A stretch of DNA of 64,000 nucleotides from positions 5,704,001-5,768,000 of the forward strand of contig NC_092663.1 of assembly GCF_032118995.1 (NCBI RefSeq). Direction: 5' to 3'. The DNA is from Asterias amurensis (taxonomy: Eukaryota > Echinodermata > Asteroidea > Forcipulatida > Asteriidae). Below the pieces are notes generated by a model. That model worked only from the letters and a program-made list of their open reading frames with translations, was not told the origin of the DNA and did no database searches. Shown piece by piece: positions 23,524 to 36,300 of the stretch. Numbering within the stretch: the stretch's first letter is position 1; every line of letters starts with the position of its first letter. The translations under genes and the position numbers were made by a program.

Positions 23524-23718
23524 GCCAAATTTCATAAAGCTATTAAGCAGAAAATATTGCTGAACAAATTTCTTTGCTAAGCAAAAACTTAATGGGGTCC
23601 ACAAGTCACAAAAATTCAAACGTAATGTAATTTTGGCTGGTAACCTGTTTCTGCTAAGCAATCCGTTTCTGTGCTTAGCAAGTTTTTATGGTTACAGGCT
23701 TTATGAAATTGTGCAACC
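23524..23718. mobile_element. MITE with TTTCATAAAGC/GCTTTATGAAA ends
   Basis: Same family as 18776-18957: TTTCATAAAGCTATTAAGCA at the left and ACAGGCTTTATGAAATTG at the right. It lies in the convergent intergenic region. Confidence 0.7.
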
Positions 23719-23922
23719 AAATTTAACATTTAATACACTGTGTGATTTAAACAATGGTCCATTATAAGGCTGAGAAATGCCATGAGAGGGCGTCTACAGC
23801 AGCTTGTCGACTTAACATGACTTTCTGTAAATAAACCCAATTACTTGATTCCCAATGAGCCTTTATGACAACAATATCTTAACTCTTTGTTGTGACACTT
23901 TCACTATTTTTGCAATAATTAA

Positions 23923-24303
23923 TGGCACTGGATGGACACGTTTGGTAATTGTCAAGACCAGTATTCTGACTTTGTGTATCCCAACATATGTATAAAATAA
24001 CAAACCTGTGAAAATGTGCACTCAAACTGGTCATCAAAAATGCGAGAGAATATTGAAAGAAAAAACACGCTTGTTGCACAAATTTGTGTGTTTTCAGATG
24101 CATATTAAAAGGCTTCAGGCTTGAAGTCTTTTATAAATTGAGTCATTGAGAAATAACCTCTTTCTCAAAAACTATGTACTTCAGAGGGAGCTGTTTCTCA
24201 CAATGTTTTATACTATCTATCAACAGCTCTTCATTGCTCAATACCAAGTTTTTGTTTAATGCTAACACTTATTTTGAGTAAAAACCAATAGCGTCCAATG
24301 CCT
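23923..24303 (+). mobile_element. MITE family A variant abutting the MED24 stop codon
   Basis: Flanked by TTAA at 23919-23922 and 24304-24307. The right border lies about 15 bp beyond the MED24 stop (24322), so the MED24 3' UTR begins inside or next to this element. Possible minus-strand poly(A) signals (TTTATT on the plus strand) are at 23352 and 23378. Confidence 0.8.
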
Positions 24304-24321
24304 TTAAACTTGAAGTTGATT

Positions 24322-27300
24322 TTAGAGACGTCCACTTTTACTGTATTGACATAATGCTTTAGCAGCAAGTCTCCGAGCTACAATACTATCAACACGTCCA
24401 ACAGCTAAAGCAAGATCTAGAAGATGTGGACCACTGGAAGTATTCAACATCTGAGTCATCTAAGAACAAACACAAATAAAGAATCAATAAAGCTCCACTT
24501 TAAATGATCATCAATGGGGCTGTGTTGAAAGGTTAGTTGTTTATATATATTATCTTCAATTACATTAGCAGTAGTTAGACTGTAGGATGACTTTCATGCT
24601 TTCATGCATTCATTTATCAATTTTTTTAATTTTAATTTAAAACAACATGAAATTCTTTGTCACGCAGTGTGCAATAAGTTAAAAAGACATTTTTTATTAG
24701 TCCGAGTCCAAACAGTAGGGCTGTTCATACTTCCTGCAAATCCGAAGTTTGGCATTACAGAGCTATTTTTGCAGCAAACATTTTCCCAGGAGTTGAGGCA
24801 CAAGTCAACTGTTGCAAAATTGCTGCAAATTTGTGATGTCCAAATTTGTTTGACCGGTCTTAAGAGTGAAATCCAATTCTGCATTTCTGCGCTAGCTGGG
24901 TAAGCAAAGAACGCCTAGTAACATGGAGTATGCAAGTGCACAAGCAACATTCCCTATCAAACAGTGAAATACCATTGACGTAAGCATGGAATTCCCTAGT
25001 CCAGTAGTAAATTACACTAGTCACCGAGGCCTGGTTCACAGCAATTGACTTACCATAGTAATAGGTGCAAACTGGAGTATGCCTGAACTAATATGTTCAC
25101 CACACTGAGTGATTTCTATCATGAGAGATATAACAAACTCAGTCCTGGGTCCTATCATACTGCTACACATCACTGATGAACATAACTGCAATAACGATAC
25201 TGAAAGGAAACAAACATCAAATGCGATTGTAGCAAAAATTAGTTTCGGTAATGTTTGCCCTTTTTGCTGTCCATCATCTGTTTTGATTACTTGTATTTTG
25301 TTTAGGTGGGTTTGTTTTGCTAGATTTGGCTGCCCATAGCTGCCCAACCAGTTGACCATAGACCTTTTCTTATTGCAACCCTACAGCATTGGTAGTGTGC
25401 AAGAATGTACTACATGTATTCCACACCCCAGAGGAAGTCATGCTTTTGAGTCTACTATGAGTTTGGGTATAAAATCATTGTGCTCAGTTTAGACAGCCAA
25501 TAAAGGATAATCTCAAATATATAGATATTACAGTTTTTTCTAATAGCTGGAGTCCATATGAAACAACAAGTCTCTTACCTCAAGTTAAAACATGGTAAAA
25601 ATGGTTTTTCTACAGAACGCTTCTAGCCAAATTTCTGAAAAACGCGGGGTCAAAAAAACCTGCGCGACAAAGGAATCGTGACGTCAGTGGTGGCTATTTG
25701 GTGTGGAAAATAGCGCCCTCAGTTTGCCAAAGCTGGAGAACTGTGAATATCGTCACTGGCGTCAAGGGGTCATTATAATAGATAAGCCGTTTTTGACTCT
25801 CGGCTGAAAAAGCCGCGCAGCCGGGTGCATTTTTGACTCGAGTTATTTGTTACTAAATGCAAACTTACTAAAATGGTTTTTAACTGGTATCTACGATGCC
25901 TGTTTGGCCATAAAAAGGTAATAGTTGAAATATTGAGAACATCCTTTATTGGCTCTTTTTAACATCAAGGACTTGTGACTGGGGCACCAGAGTGGGAGCA
26001 TCATGTCTGAATTCAAAGTCAGTGTTTTTATGGCTGGGTTTTCATGTGGTGACATACATGTATGCTTGCTTCTACTTGATGATGATATATAGCGTATGCA
26101 CGCTATTCTGGATCCATCTATCCGTTTTTTAAATTGCGCCCTCTATTGACAACAAGTTCATTCATTCAACGAATCACGTTTTATCAATTTTCTGACAAAA
26201 GTTTGTTCCGACATTTTCACACTTTGAGTGACTAGTTTAATCCATCCCAATCTACTGCCTTCTCAGATAATGCCTTCGAGAAGCATTGCCTGTAAGTTTA
26301 TAGCTTTCCTTGCCTTGTTTTTGGACTTAAAAGGGTGCTTTTGTGGGTATTTAGGCCTCGTTAATTCATGGGATTTGTGTACACATTTAGCTTACATATC
26401 GTTTCTGGTTAAGGGGATATGCATGTGGGTTTTTACTGCACGGGTCACGCCCAATTTTCCATTTTGTGAGGTCTAGTTCTGTGTATTATTGCATTTTAGC
26501 TTCAGCATTCTTTTAGCCATTCGTTACAACATGAAGTCATTATAGTTTTCCTATTCTTGTATTACAGTTTTACTCCTTGTTCATCACTGACGTCATATAC
26601 CCCCAGCTTGAGTAAATCACTACAGGAGCTTGGAGGCTATTTCCTGACTCTCATGTCGATTATTTATGGAGTTTGGCTGGCTGTCTATTTTTGGTTTCAA
26701 ACACCTCAAGGAGGACAGTACACACGCCTTGGTTCTGTATGTAAGTTCACATTTGTATTTCTTTCAGCCATTCCATTGCATTTCATAGTGCTTTTTCATG
26801 CTTTTACCTATATTTTTGTAGAGAGCCCTCCAGCCCTATTTACAACTTCTTACCTATTGCTTTAGGAAATGGTTCATTCAATTGTTGTTGAGTCTGAGCA
26901 ACAAGAAATCCAGTGCTGTAACTCACTGACCCTGTGGTTAAACACAATGAACAATCATTATTAATTCATGCTTACATAAAAGTAGCATTAACAGTCTTTT
27001 TTTTCATTGTTGGCTTCTTGTATGGCTTCATATCCATCACTCAGTGACGCTCAAGGCACTTTTAAACATTCACTAGTTTCCTGTTACTATGTTTCAGTTA
27101 TTAGACCTCCTTTTTACATAGCACTGTGTAATGGTTTACAAGGTGCTGTGGCGCTATAGGCCTATACTGCCAATCAAACCAGGAACACTAGGGTAATGTG
27201 ACGGGGGCAGTTTACCATGCATCCCCATTGAATTTAATTTTATCATTCTACATAACAGTCACATTACTTCAACCCCAAAAGTCCATTGGGAACACGGCTT

Positions 27301-30300
27301 TTGACCAAAGACAAAAGTTGGAATAGAAGAAGACTGACCTGTAAGATTACTTCCTGAGCCGTCTTCATCCCCTGGACTCAATAATCGTCTTATCTTTGAT
27401 GGCCTCACTTCATCTTTTAAGACACTTGAATCCTGTACATTAATCAAACAATACAGTAACACATTATTTTTACATCTGAGTAACCTTTTTACGACACAAA
27501 ACACAAACGCCCATAGATTCACATTAAACGTACACAGTTTCTGAGGATAATGATGGTAGAAAGCTTCCCTCATAATAGTACTTGCTGAGGTGCATGAGGT
27601 GCTGTATTTTTTTGAGAAATGAGTAATGAGTCGAACAATTTCCTGAGATAATTTTTATCATGGTGAGAATAGAACATTACGTTCCGCCTTGCAAATCATG
27701 AAAATATTCTCACCACTGGATACTAACCTCTCTATCTAGATCTCCTCTGCTTCTCTTACGACCTCTCAGCATCCTAAATGGACTCTCTTTAGACTTGGTA
27801 TCTATACACAAAAACAAATTGATTAACATCAGTCACAAACACGAAAGCCACATTTCCATTGGATTCTTTCCCCTGCTGCCACCCGGAAAGTTATGACTGG
27901 CTTTTGTGTGATTCAACAAGGTGCTGTGGCGCAATATGCAGCCAATCAAACTAGGAACACCGAGGCAAAACCCCTTCTCTTTTCAATAAGTGCACTGGAT
28001 TCTTTTACGGGCCTTACACAACACACTGGACCAAAGGCTAATAGGAATAGCGACACTGTCTGGTAAGCTTGGGCGATATCTCAATATAATCGAAAATCAC
28101 GATACCATTTCTTAAACGATTACCATATCGTCTTGATTTTTTGTTTATCGAATTATCGGCAAATCGTGGTTTTGTTGAAGTATCATGTCGTCTTCCCTAA
28201 TTGAGACATCTTGCAACCACAACGGGCTGTTTAAAAAAAAAAAAAAGTCCCAGAACCAACCCCAAGATTCCCCAGTTGAAAAAATAACATCAAACACTTT
28301 AGACCCAGGCGGTCTCCCACAGAAGTAACACAATGTATCAATTACCTCCCCTGTGTGGGAGCCTTGTGCGCCGCCTCACCGAACTGCAGACCACAATGGG
28401 ATCATATTACACAAACCACAACCCATCCACAACCAGTGTTATGAATGAGAAGTCACCCCATGTGCATTATGGATGCTTGATGGTTAGCTAGAATGAAATG
28501 GGCAGAATATGCACACATGAAAGAACAGTCATGCGTAGCCTTGCTCAAGGCAGTCGCAATATTCACTCCGAAAAGACGCCGCTGTAAACCCACCCGTATA
28601 CCATGTGCGATCACACCGCATGACCCACCCGGCCTGACGCATGCGGTAGTGTCCGGGGGCATCGTGTCGTGCGATGTTACGCACAGTGAATACGGGTGGG
28701 TTTTTACAGCGGCGGTCTTTTTTCAGTGTGAATAATTCGACTGCCTTGAGCAAGGCTAAGTCATGCGCAGTGGACACTTTAAAAGACACTTTTTGTGTGT
28801 GTAACTCATAGAGCTATAACACCATGGGTAGACAGTACACCTCACAGATCCATACCTCGAATTGGTTAGCTTTTAGAAGTATTAAAATTGGGCATACTAA
28901 AAGGTCAGAGTTTTAGACTTCAAATATAAATCGTGATTTAATCGAATATTGCGATACTTTTTTGACGATTCATCGTGGGAGAATAAAAGCAATATTGCCC
29001 AAGCCTTTCTGGGGTATTTATGAATATTGGATAAGGAATGTTACCTCTTGAGCTTGTATGACTGGTCAGCGTTGCCGCAATACACCACACTGTCAACTTA
29101 GCTAGAGCATGACCTCGAGGATTACTCAACTTCTCAAAGTTGAGTGGATCGGCTAGAATACGTGGCAGAACCTTACGAATCAGCGTCAATGTCAACTGCT
29201 CTATGTCCACTTGGAACAGGGCAAATGCAACTTCAACTGCAAAAGGGAAATTACTCAGTTAAAAACCTGAAATATGTTTTACACCCGTTTCAGACAGACG
29301 TGCCAGAGGGAGCCAATTCTCACAATGTTTTATACTATCAACAGTTCTCTATGGCTCATTTACAAGTAAGTTATAATTATGTTCACAATTATTACATGTA
29401 ATTACTAACAGAGTCCAGTGTCTTAAAGCCATTATACACTTTTGGAACAAACAAAAAAATAAAAGTTCACAGATTTACAAATAAGTTTCAGGGTTTACAG
29501 AAGGTAATGGTAAAAGACTTTTTTAGAAAACATTAAAACAATTATCAATTCTGGACAACGAGAATTACGGACTATAGTATTAAACACATGTCATGACAAG
29601 GTGAAACGTGCGGAAACAAAGGTGGGTTTTCCCGTTATTTTCTCCCGACTCCGATGGATGGCCGATCGAGGATAAATTTTCAGAGGTTTGTTATTTAAGT
29701 TGTGATGCACGAAGTGTGGGCCTTTGGACAATACTGTTTACCGAAAGTGTCCAATGGCTTTAAACAAACAAATAAATAAAAACAATGTTCAGATTTACCT
29801 GCCATAGTAAGCTCATTCTTACAATGTAAAGAACAAATCTCAAGCACCACTCCTCTGCAAAACCACAGAACACCCCCACAATTAATCAACTGATCCACCA
29901 AAGAGAGGGTCCTCCTATCAACACAACCCTTATCCATAATCTCTCTGAAGATGGATGACAACACTTGAGTTGAAGGGGTGGTTAGTGGTAAGGTTGGGAC
30001 GTCTTTGTTGGCATGAGCTAGTGTGTTTGTGCTGGTGCTGCTGCTGCACATTTTCTTGATAATGATTTTCATCATGGCGTTTCTGTGTAAGGATTATAAT
30101 ATCAATTTAAACAACAATTAACTTACTGGAGTCGGTTGGTGCTAAATGTCTAAAGATGTTATTGAAATAACCAACAAATGCATTCAAATTGAATACATGT
30201 AGTCGTGGTAGTTGTACAATTGCAAGTCAAAACCATTCCTGACTCCAAAAAGCATTTGAACATACAACGTCTGTTTGCGCCCTCGTTGTGAAACAAGAAA

Positions 30301-33300
30301 AACCATTAAAATTAAGTGTTTAGAAAAAAATCTTGTTTTTAAATGGACAAAACTTAATAATAATAGCAAATATAAAAAATGTTTTACTCATGCTCACGAT
30401 AACAAAAGTGTTATAAGTGTAACTCTACCAACACAATGAACCTTGACAAAATAATACCATTCCGTTTTGTTATAAGTGTAACTCTACCAACACAATGAAC
30501 CTTGACAAAATAATACCATTCCGTTTTGTTATAAGTGTAACTCTACCAACACAATGAACCTTGACAAAATAATACCATTCCGTTTTGTTATAAGTGTAAC
30601 TCTACCAACACAATGAACCTTGACAAAATAATACCATTCCGTTTTGTTATAAGTGTAACTCTACCAACACAATGAACCTTGACAAAATAATACCATTCCG
30701 TTTTGTTATAAGTGTAACTCTACCAACACAATGAACCTTGACAAAATAATACCATTCCGTTTTGTTATAAGTGTAACTCTACCAACACAATGAACCTTGA
30801 CAAAATAATACCATTCCGTTTTGTTATAAGTGTAACTCTACCAACACAATGAACCTTGACAAAATAATACCATTCCGTTTTGTTATAAGTGTAACTCTAC
30901 CAACACAATGAACCTTGACAAAATAATACCATTCCGTTTTGTTATAAGTGTAACTCTACCAACACAATGAACCTTGACAAAATAATACCATTCCGTTTTG
31001 TTATAAGTGTAACTCTACCAACACAATGAACCTTGACAAAATAATACCATTCCGTTTTGTTATAAGTGTAACTCTACCAACACAATGAACCTTGACAAAA
31101 TAATACCATTCCGTTTTGTTATAAGTGTAACTCTACCAACACAATGAACCTTGAATGTGTTGGAAAGTTACATTGCCTCTTATACGATGGTACACCAAGA
31201 TAAAACGTTAACACTTGTATCTTGTTTTTATACACCCTAGTGCCTTATACACAAGAAGTTTGGGTATTTCATTGATAATGGTTGGTTGTTATAAACTTTG
31301 TAAAATCCAATGGTAACATCATCAAGTGGCTCAAGAGGTGACTATATTCTTTACATGCAGAGTTAATTTGTTCATTTATTTGGGTATTTCGCCCCAGTGG
31401 AGTTGCCCGCTTTCAAAAGGTTTGCCAAGTAGTGAAACTTATGCAAGGAGTAGTGAAATGTATTTGAGGATTAGGCAAATTATATGCTAATGTTCGTTCT
31501 ATGCTCTATGCATGCATGCAATAAGCAGGATTGAGGAATGCATTTGTAAATGGTGTGCATTTTCCTATGATTATCTGAACGTTCAGTTTTATCACATATT
31601 TTTCATCAAGAGTTTTTTTCTTAAGGATTACCAAAAAAATGTAGTCTTTTTAAAATCATAGAAAAAGAAACCAAAAGACAACTTCAAAATTACTATAATG
31701 TTACAAATAAGTTCACTTCAGAAAACAGTTTCAAAAATCACATAAAAATATGCAATAAATGTTCTCGTTATGTTCTCGTAAAGTAGCCAGTATTAAGTAA
31801 TCGAGTAACTTACCGTTCATTGTCATAGATTTGTAGTGGTACTCCAAACTGACTAGTGCTGGGAGAGCAAATAATCTGTAGTAAGCTGAGGGGTCTATTA
31901 CGCTCAGTAGATGCAATCACAGCAATGTGGCTACATAACCAGGCCACACAACAGATGGGAAGACAGCATAACTTACTTTTCAGACTGTCAACTAGTTTCT
32001 GTGGAATAATCAACCAATCATACATCACATTATTGGGAGACCGATCTTTCTCACATGCTACCCCACCAGTATACCCAACACCTATTGTACAAATTGCCAG
32101 CCATAGTAAAATCATCTTTCTTTAAAGGCACTGGACACTATTGGTAATTACTCAAAATAACCGTTAGCATAAAACCTTACTTGGTAACAAGCAAAGGAGA
32201 GCTGATGGTCGTATAAAACATTAAGAAACAGCTCACTGTTAAAAACCCAGCTACACGTATGTCACTACATACCACAACACACAGACAGCATACCTTAAGC
32301 TTTTGAGGATTTTATGTCTGAGGTATTCAAATTCATAACTAAGACTGGTAAATTAACTATAGTAATAAATATCTTTGAATATTCTTTGAATGAATTCCTT
32401 AGAGGTAAATTTGTTACTTACTTGTATTTGATCCACATTAATAGCACCATTCTCCCAGGCAAACAACACTTCTTGCATAATATAAGGCATTGTATCAATC
32501 ACTTCATTCCAACGTGTCTGCCTGAAAAACCAAATCAATCATTGTAGATTAACCATTACCAAGTAATACCTAAATGTCCCAGTATGTAATGTAGTTTATA
32601 TGCCAGTCTTCTCCAGTAGTTTGTTTGTCTGTCTGTCTATTTAGTCTTTGTTTTGTCCTTAGCATGTACCTTTGTTTATGTATTTTGTAAAGGCAAGTCG
32701 CTACACGTCACCTGGCTTATTGCTCTTTTCTTTCTGTCTTTTATATATATCCATTACAATGTACTTCTGTAGTTTGTTGAAATATGTCAGTGAAAATTAA
32801 TGTTGTTTTGTATCAAACTTTCGTATAGGGCTGAATAGCTCAGTTGGTAGAGCGAGAGCACGTTAATCTGGAGGTTGATGGTTCGAGTCCCACTCTAGTA
32901 AATTTGTTTTTTTCAACCCCAAAATCAATTTCTTGTATTGACCAATTGTCTAGTTGTGGTATAGGGAAATACTTACATTGTCATGAGGCCCATACTGGAG
33001 TTATATTGCCCTAGGAGTATATTATAACCAACCATACCCTAATCCTAACTTACATTGTCTTGAGGTCCATACTGGAGTTATATTGCCCTAGGAGTATATT
33101 ATAACCAACCATACCCTAATCCTAACTTACATTGTCTTGAGGTCCATACTGGAGTTATATTGCCCTAGGAGTAGATTATAACCAACCACACCCTAATCCT
33201 AACTTACATTGTCTTGAGGTCCATACTGGAGTTATATTGCCCTAGGAGTATATCTCCCTTTGCTGGGTCAATAGCAGGGAATGAACCGAGAGGTTTAGCT

Positions 33301-36300
33301 CCGTTATCATCCGGTAAACACTGCTGCACCCATGTCTCAAATAGGGAATCGCCACCATTAGATGTCACCATCTACATGATAAAAGACAAAATAATCAACT
33401 ATGTGTCTATTAATACCTAAGATACAATAAGCAATAGTCAAACGAGTATTCTTTAAATAAGAAAAATTATTATAAAAACAAAATTCCTGTGTCACTCCTT
33501 CAAAACTTTTCTCTATGAAGATTTGTGGGATTAACACGGGACTCCCTCTGAAGTAACATAGTTTTGGAGAAAGGCTTCAGGCCTGAAGCCCCTGAAGCCT
33601 TTTTAAGGCATCTGAAAGGTGTTTTTCTTTCAATATTTTATTGCAACTTCCATGACGGATTCAGTCAAAATTTTCACAGATTTTTTATTTTATGCATATG
33701 TTGGGATACACCAAGTGAGAATACTGGTCTTTGTTAAATTGACCAAAGGTGTGCAGTGCCTTTATGCAGAACCTTTCCTTTACAGTGCTCTTTATAATGA
33801 GATCGGACTGTATACTGACTACAAGAGGCGATCAATGTCATACACTGTGAATCAGACGCTGGTTATACTTACCTCTGTTCCATACAGCTGAGCAATATGA
33901 CATAACATCAAGAAGGATATATCAAACAATGCTGCTCGGACTTGGGATCCTTTACTGACCTCTACCAGTGTCTGCTTACAGGCTTGCTCATTGAATCTAG
34001 AAATCAAATCATAGAACAATAACTATAAGATATTGCTTGAGGTGTCTCTATCAGTGTCTGCTTACAGGCTTGTTCATTGAATCTAGAAATCAAATCATAG
34101 AACAATAACTATAAGATATTGCTTGAGGTGTCTCTATCAGTGTCTGCTTACAGGCTTGCTCATTGAATCTAGAAATCAAATCATTTAGTACAATCAATAT
34201 AAGATATTGCCTGAGGTGTCTCTACCAGTGTCTGCCTACAGGCTTGTTCATTGAATCTAGAAATCAAATCATAGAACAATAAATATAAGATATTGCCTGA
34301 GGTGTCTCTACTAGTGTCTGCTTACAGGCTTGTTCATTGAATCTAGAAATCAAATCATAGAACAATAAATATAAGATATTGCCTGAGGTGTCTCTACCAG
34401 TGTCTGCTTACAGGCTTGCTCATTGAATCTAGAAATCAAATCATTTAGTACAATTAAAACAAGATAATATCTGAGGTACGCACAAATCGTTGTGCGTACA
34501 CTAAGGGCATTATGCGACTTACCCTCCACCTATAACACGCTTTATTCTTTTTTGAATAACTACAAAGTGTGTCAATAAATAGCACTGATTTTATTCTTGT
34601 AACTACCCTTAAAAACATCTCTCTTTCATATACTGTAGTGGTTTATGGGTAGGTAAACTCACATGTTGACAAATATGAATACACAATTATTATAATGTGC
34701 ACACAAAAACTTGATCTTGATGAGTGTAATCTTCACATCAGGAAACATCTGTTCAGACCATTAGAATAAGAATTGTGCCCCCCCCCCCCCACTAAACACT
34801 GTTATTTATCCATAACACAATATATACTCCGATCGCATCCAGTGGGCCCAGCAGGTACATTTTTTCAAGGGGCCGCTCAGAGGATTTTAACACACATGCT
34901 GATAATAGGGAATGAATTGTTGACATACTTGATAAGTTTTGCAGTAAACTTTTTGAGTTTTCCAGTGGTAGCTAGAGCAGCAATGATCAATTCAAAACTC
35001 TTTCCAGACATCATGTGACCAAGAACTCCAAGTAAATCATCGGGATTCTTGGAGTAATCCATGTCCATATTCTGCAATATAAAGCATAATGAATTGGGTA
35101 TAAATACACTCATCATGAAAGGTACTAGACACTGTTAACTTCATCAAAATAGTTTTAAGCCTAAAAACTTACTTGGTAACGAGCAATAGAGAGCTGTTGA
35201 TTGATTACATTGTGAGAAACAGCTCCCTCTGAAGCAACCTAGTTTATGAGGGAGATGATAATTTCTCACTCATAATTAAAAGACTTCATGCCTGAAGCCT
35301 TTTATAAGGCATCTGAAAGCACTCAAATTTGTGCACCAGGAATGTTTTTTCTTTCATAATCACTTATTTTCCTATTTGTGTGTTAACTATTTGAGGCGTG
35401 AATAGTCGCCCAGGCTTATTGATGAGTAACTAACCTTCAATATACTAGTTGATGTTGTTTCAGCCCTGATGACTAGTGTCGCATTAGGTAACTGTGGTGG
35501 TGAATCATGAGACACATGACCTGTAGATCGACAATGTACCGATGCTTTACGAGTTACTGATCTGAAATCAATAAGATCAAAATCATATAATCAGGTGACT
35601 ATTGAGTCATACAACCCTCATTCCAATGTATCTGGGCCCGATTTCAAAAAGCTGTTAAAGGATTTGGGTACTTTTTCAAAATTTCCATAGATTTACATTA
35701 AACTTACAGGGTTTGAAGATAATGATAGTGGAAAGCTTCCCTTCAAATCTTACTTACTGAGGTGCTGTAGTTTTTGAGAAATGAGTAAAACAATGTCATG
35801 AAAATACGTTTGTAAATGATCAAAATAATTTTCGTCTCATGAGACGAAAATTATTTTCATTACATTGTTTTACTCATTTCTCCAAAACTACAGCACCTCA
35901 GCACATAGTATTTTCAGGGAAGCTTTCTACTATCATTATCTTCAAACTGTGTAAGTTTAGTGTAAATCTGTGGACATTGTGTTTTTTGTCCTACAAAAGT
36001 TACATAGACCCTTTAATAGCAGAAAATATCGCTTGACAAATTTCTTTGCAAAAGTTTAATGGTGTCCTTTTAACCTTTTTAAAATGTTGTCACAGAATCC
36101 AAACGCAGTGAAGATAACTAATTTTGTTTAAGATGCTTTAGACTTTAAACTGGAAGGGAAACATGAAGTAGCTGAATCTGACCAATCCGGTGAATTCTGT
36201 CATTCTGTCATAAATCAATAGTCCTAAGTTTATAATTGCAAATGCATATAATAATTCTGTGCAAATGTTTGCATTCCCGGTATTCTCTGAGCGCTTTGCA

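Noticed and set aside
25562-25620. Additional MED24 exon ending at a donor near 25577
   Set aside because: The GTAAGA donor is good, but the sequence before it has no MED24-like coding content and no acceptor in phase. The region could still hide a small exon.
26228-26865. Hydrophobic frames that might be a membrane protein gene
   Set aside because: Frames are separated by stops, lack splice logic on the plus strand, and lie inside a MED24 intron. T-rich DNA translates to hydrophobic residues. I see no recognised repeat in 25560-27230 apart from a GC-richer patch near 25620-25860.
28453-28789. Paired ORFs on both strands of 69-86 codons
   Set aside because: They are the two arms of the inner palindrome of the element at 28066-29010.
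30398-31153. Regular direct repeats resembling a CRISPR array
   Set aside because: There are no unique spacers: the 59-bp units are uniform end to end, and the setting is an animal intron.
32829-32905. tRNA gene
   Set aside because: A- and B-box words are present but the acceptor-stem ends cannot pair and the anticodon loop is irregular. It is a SINE head.
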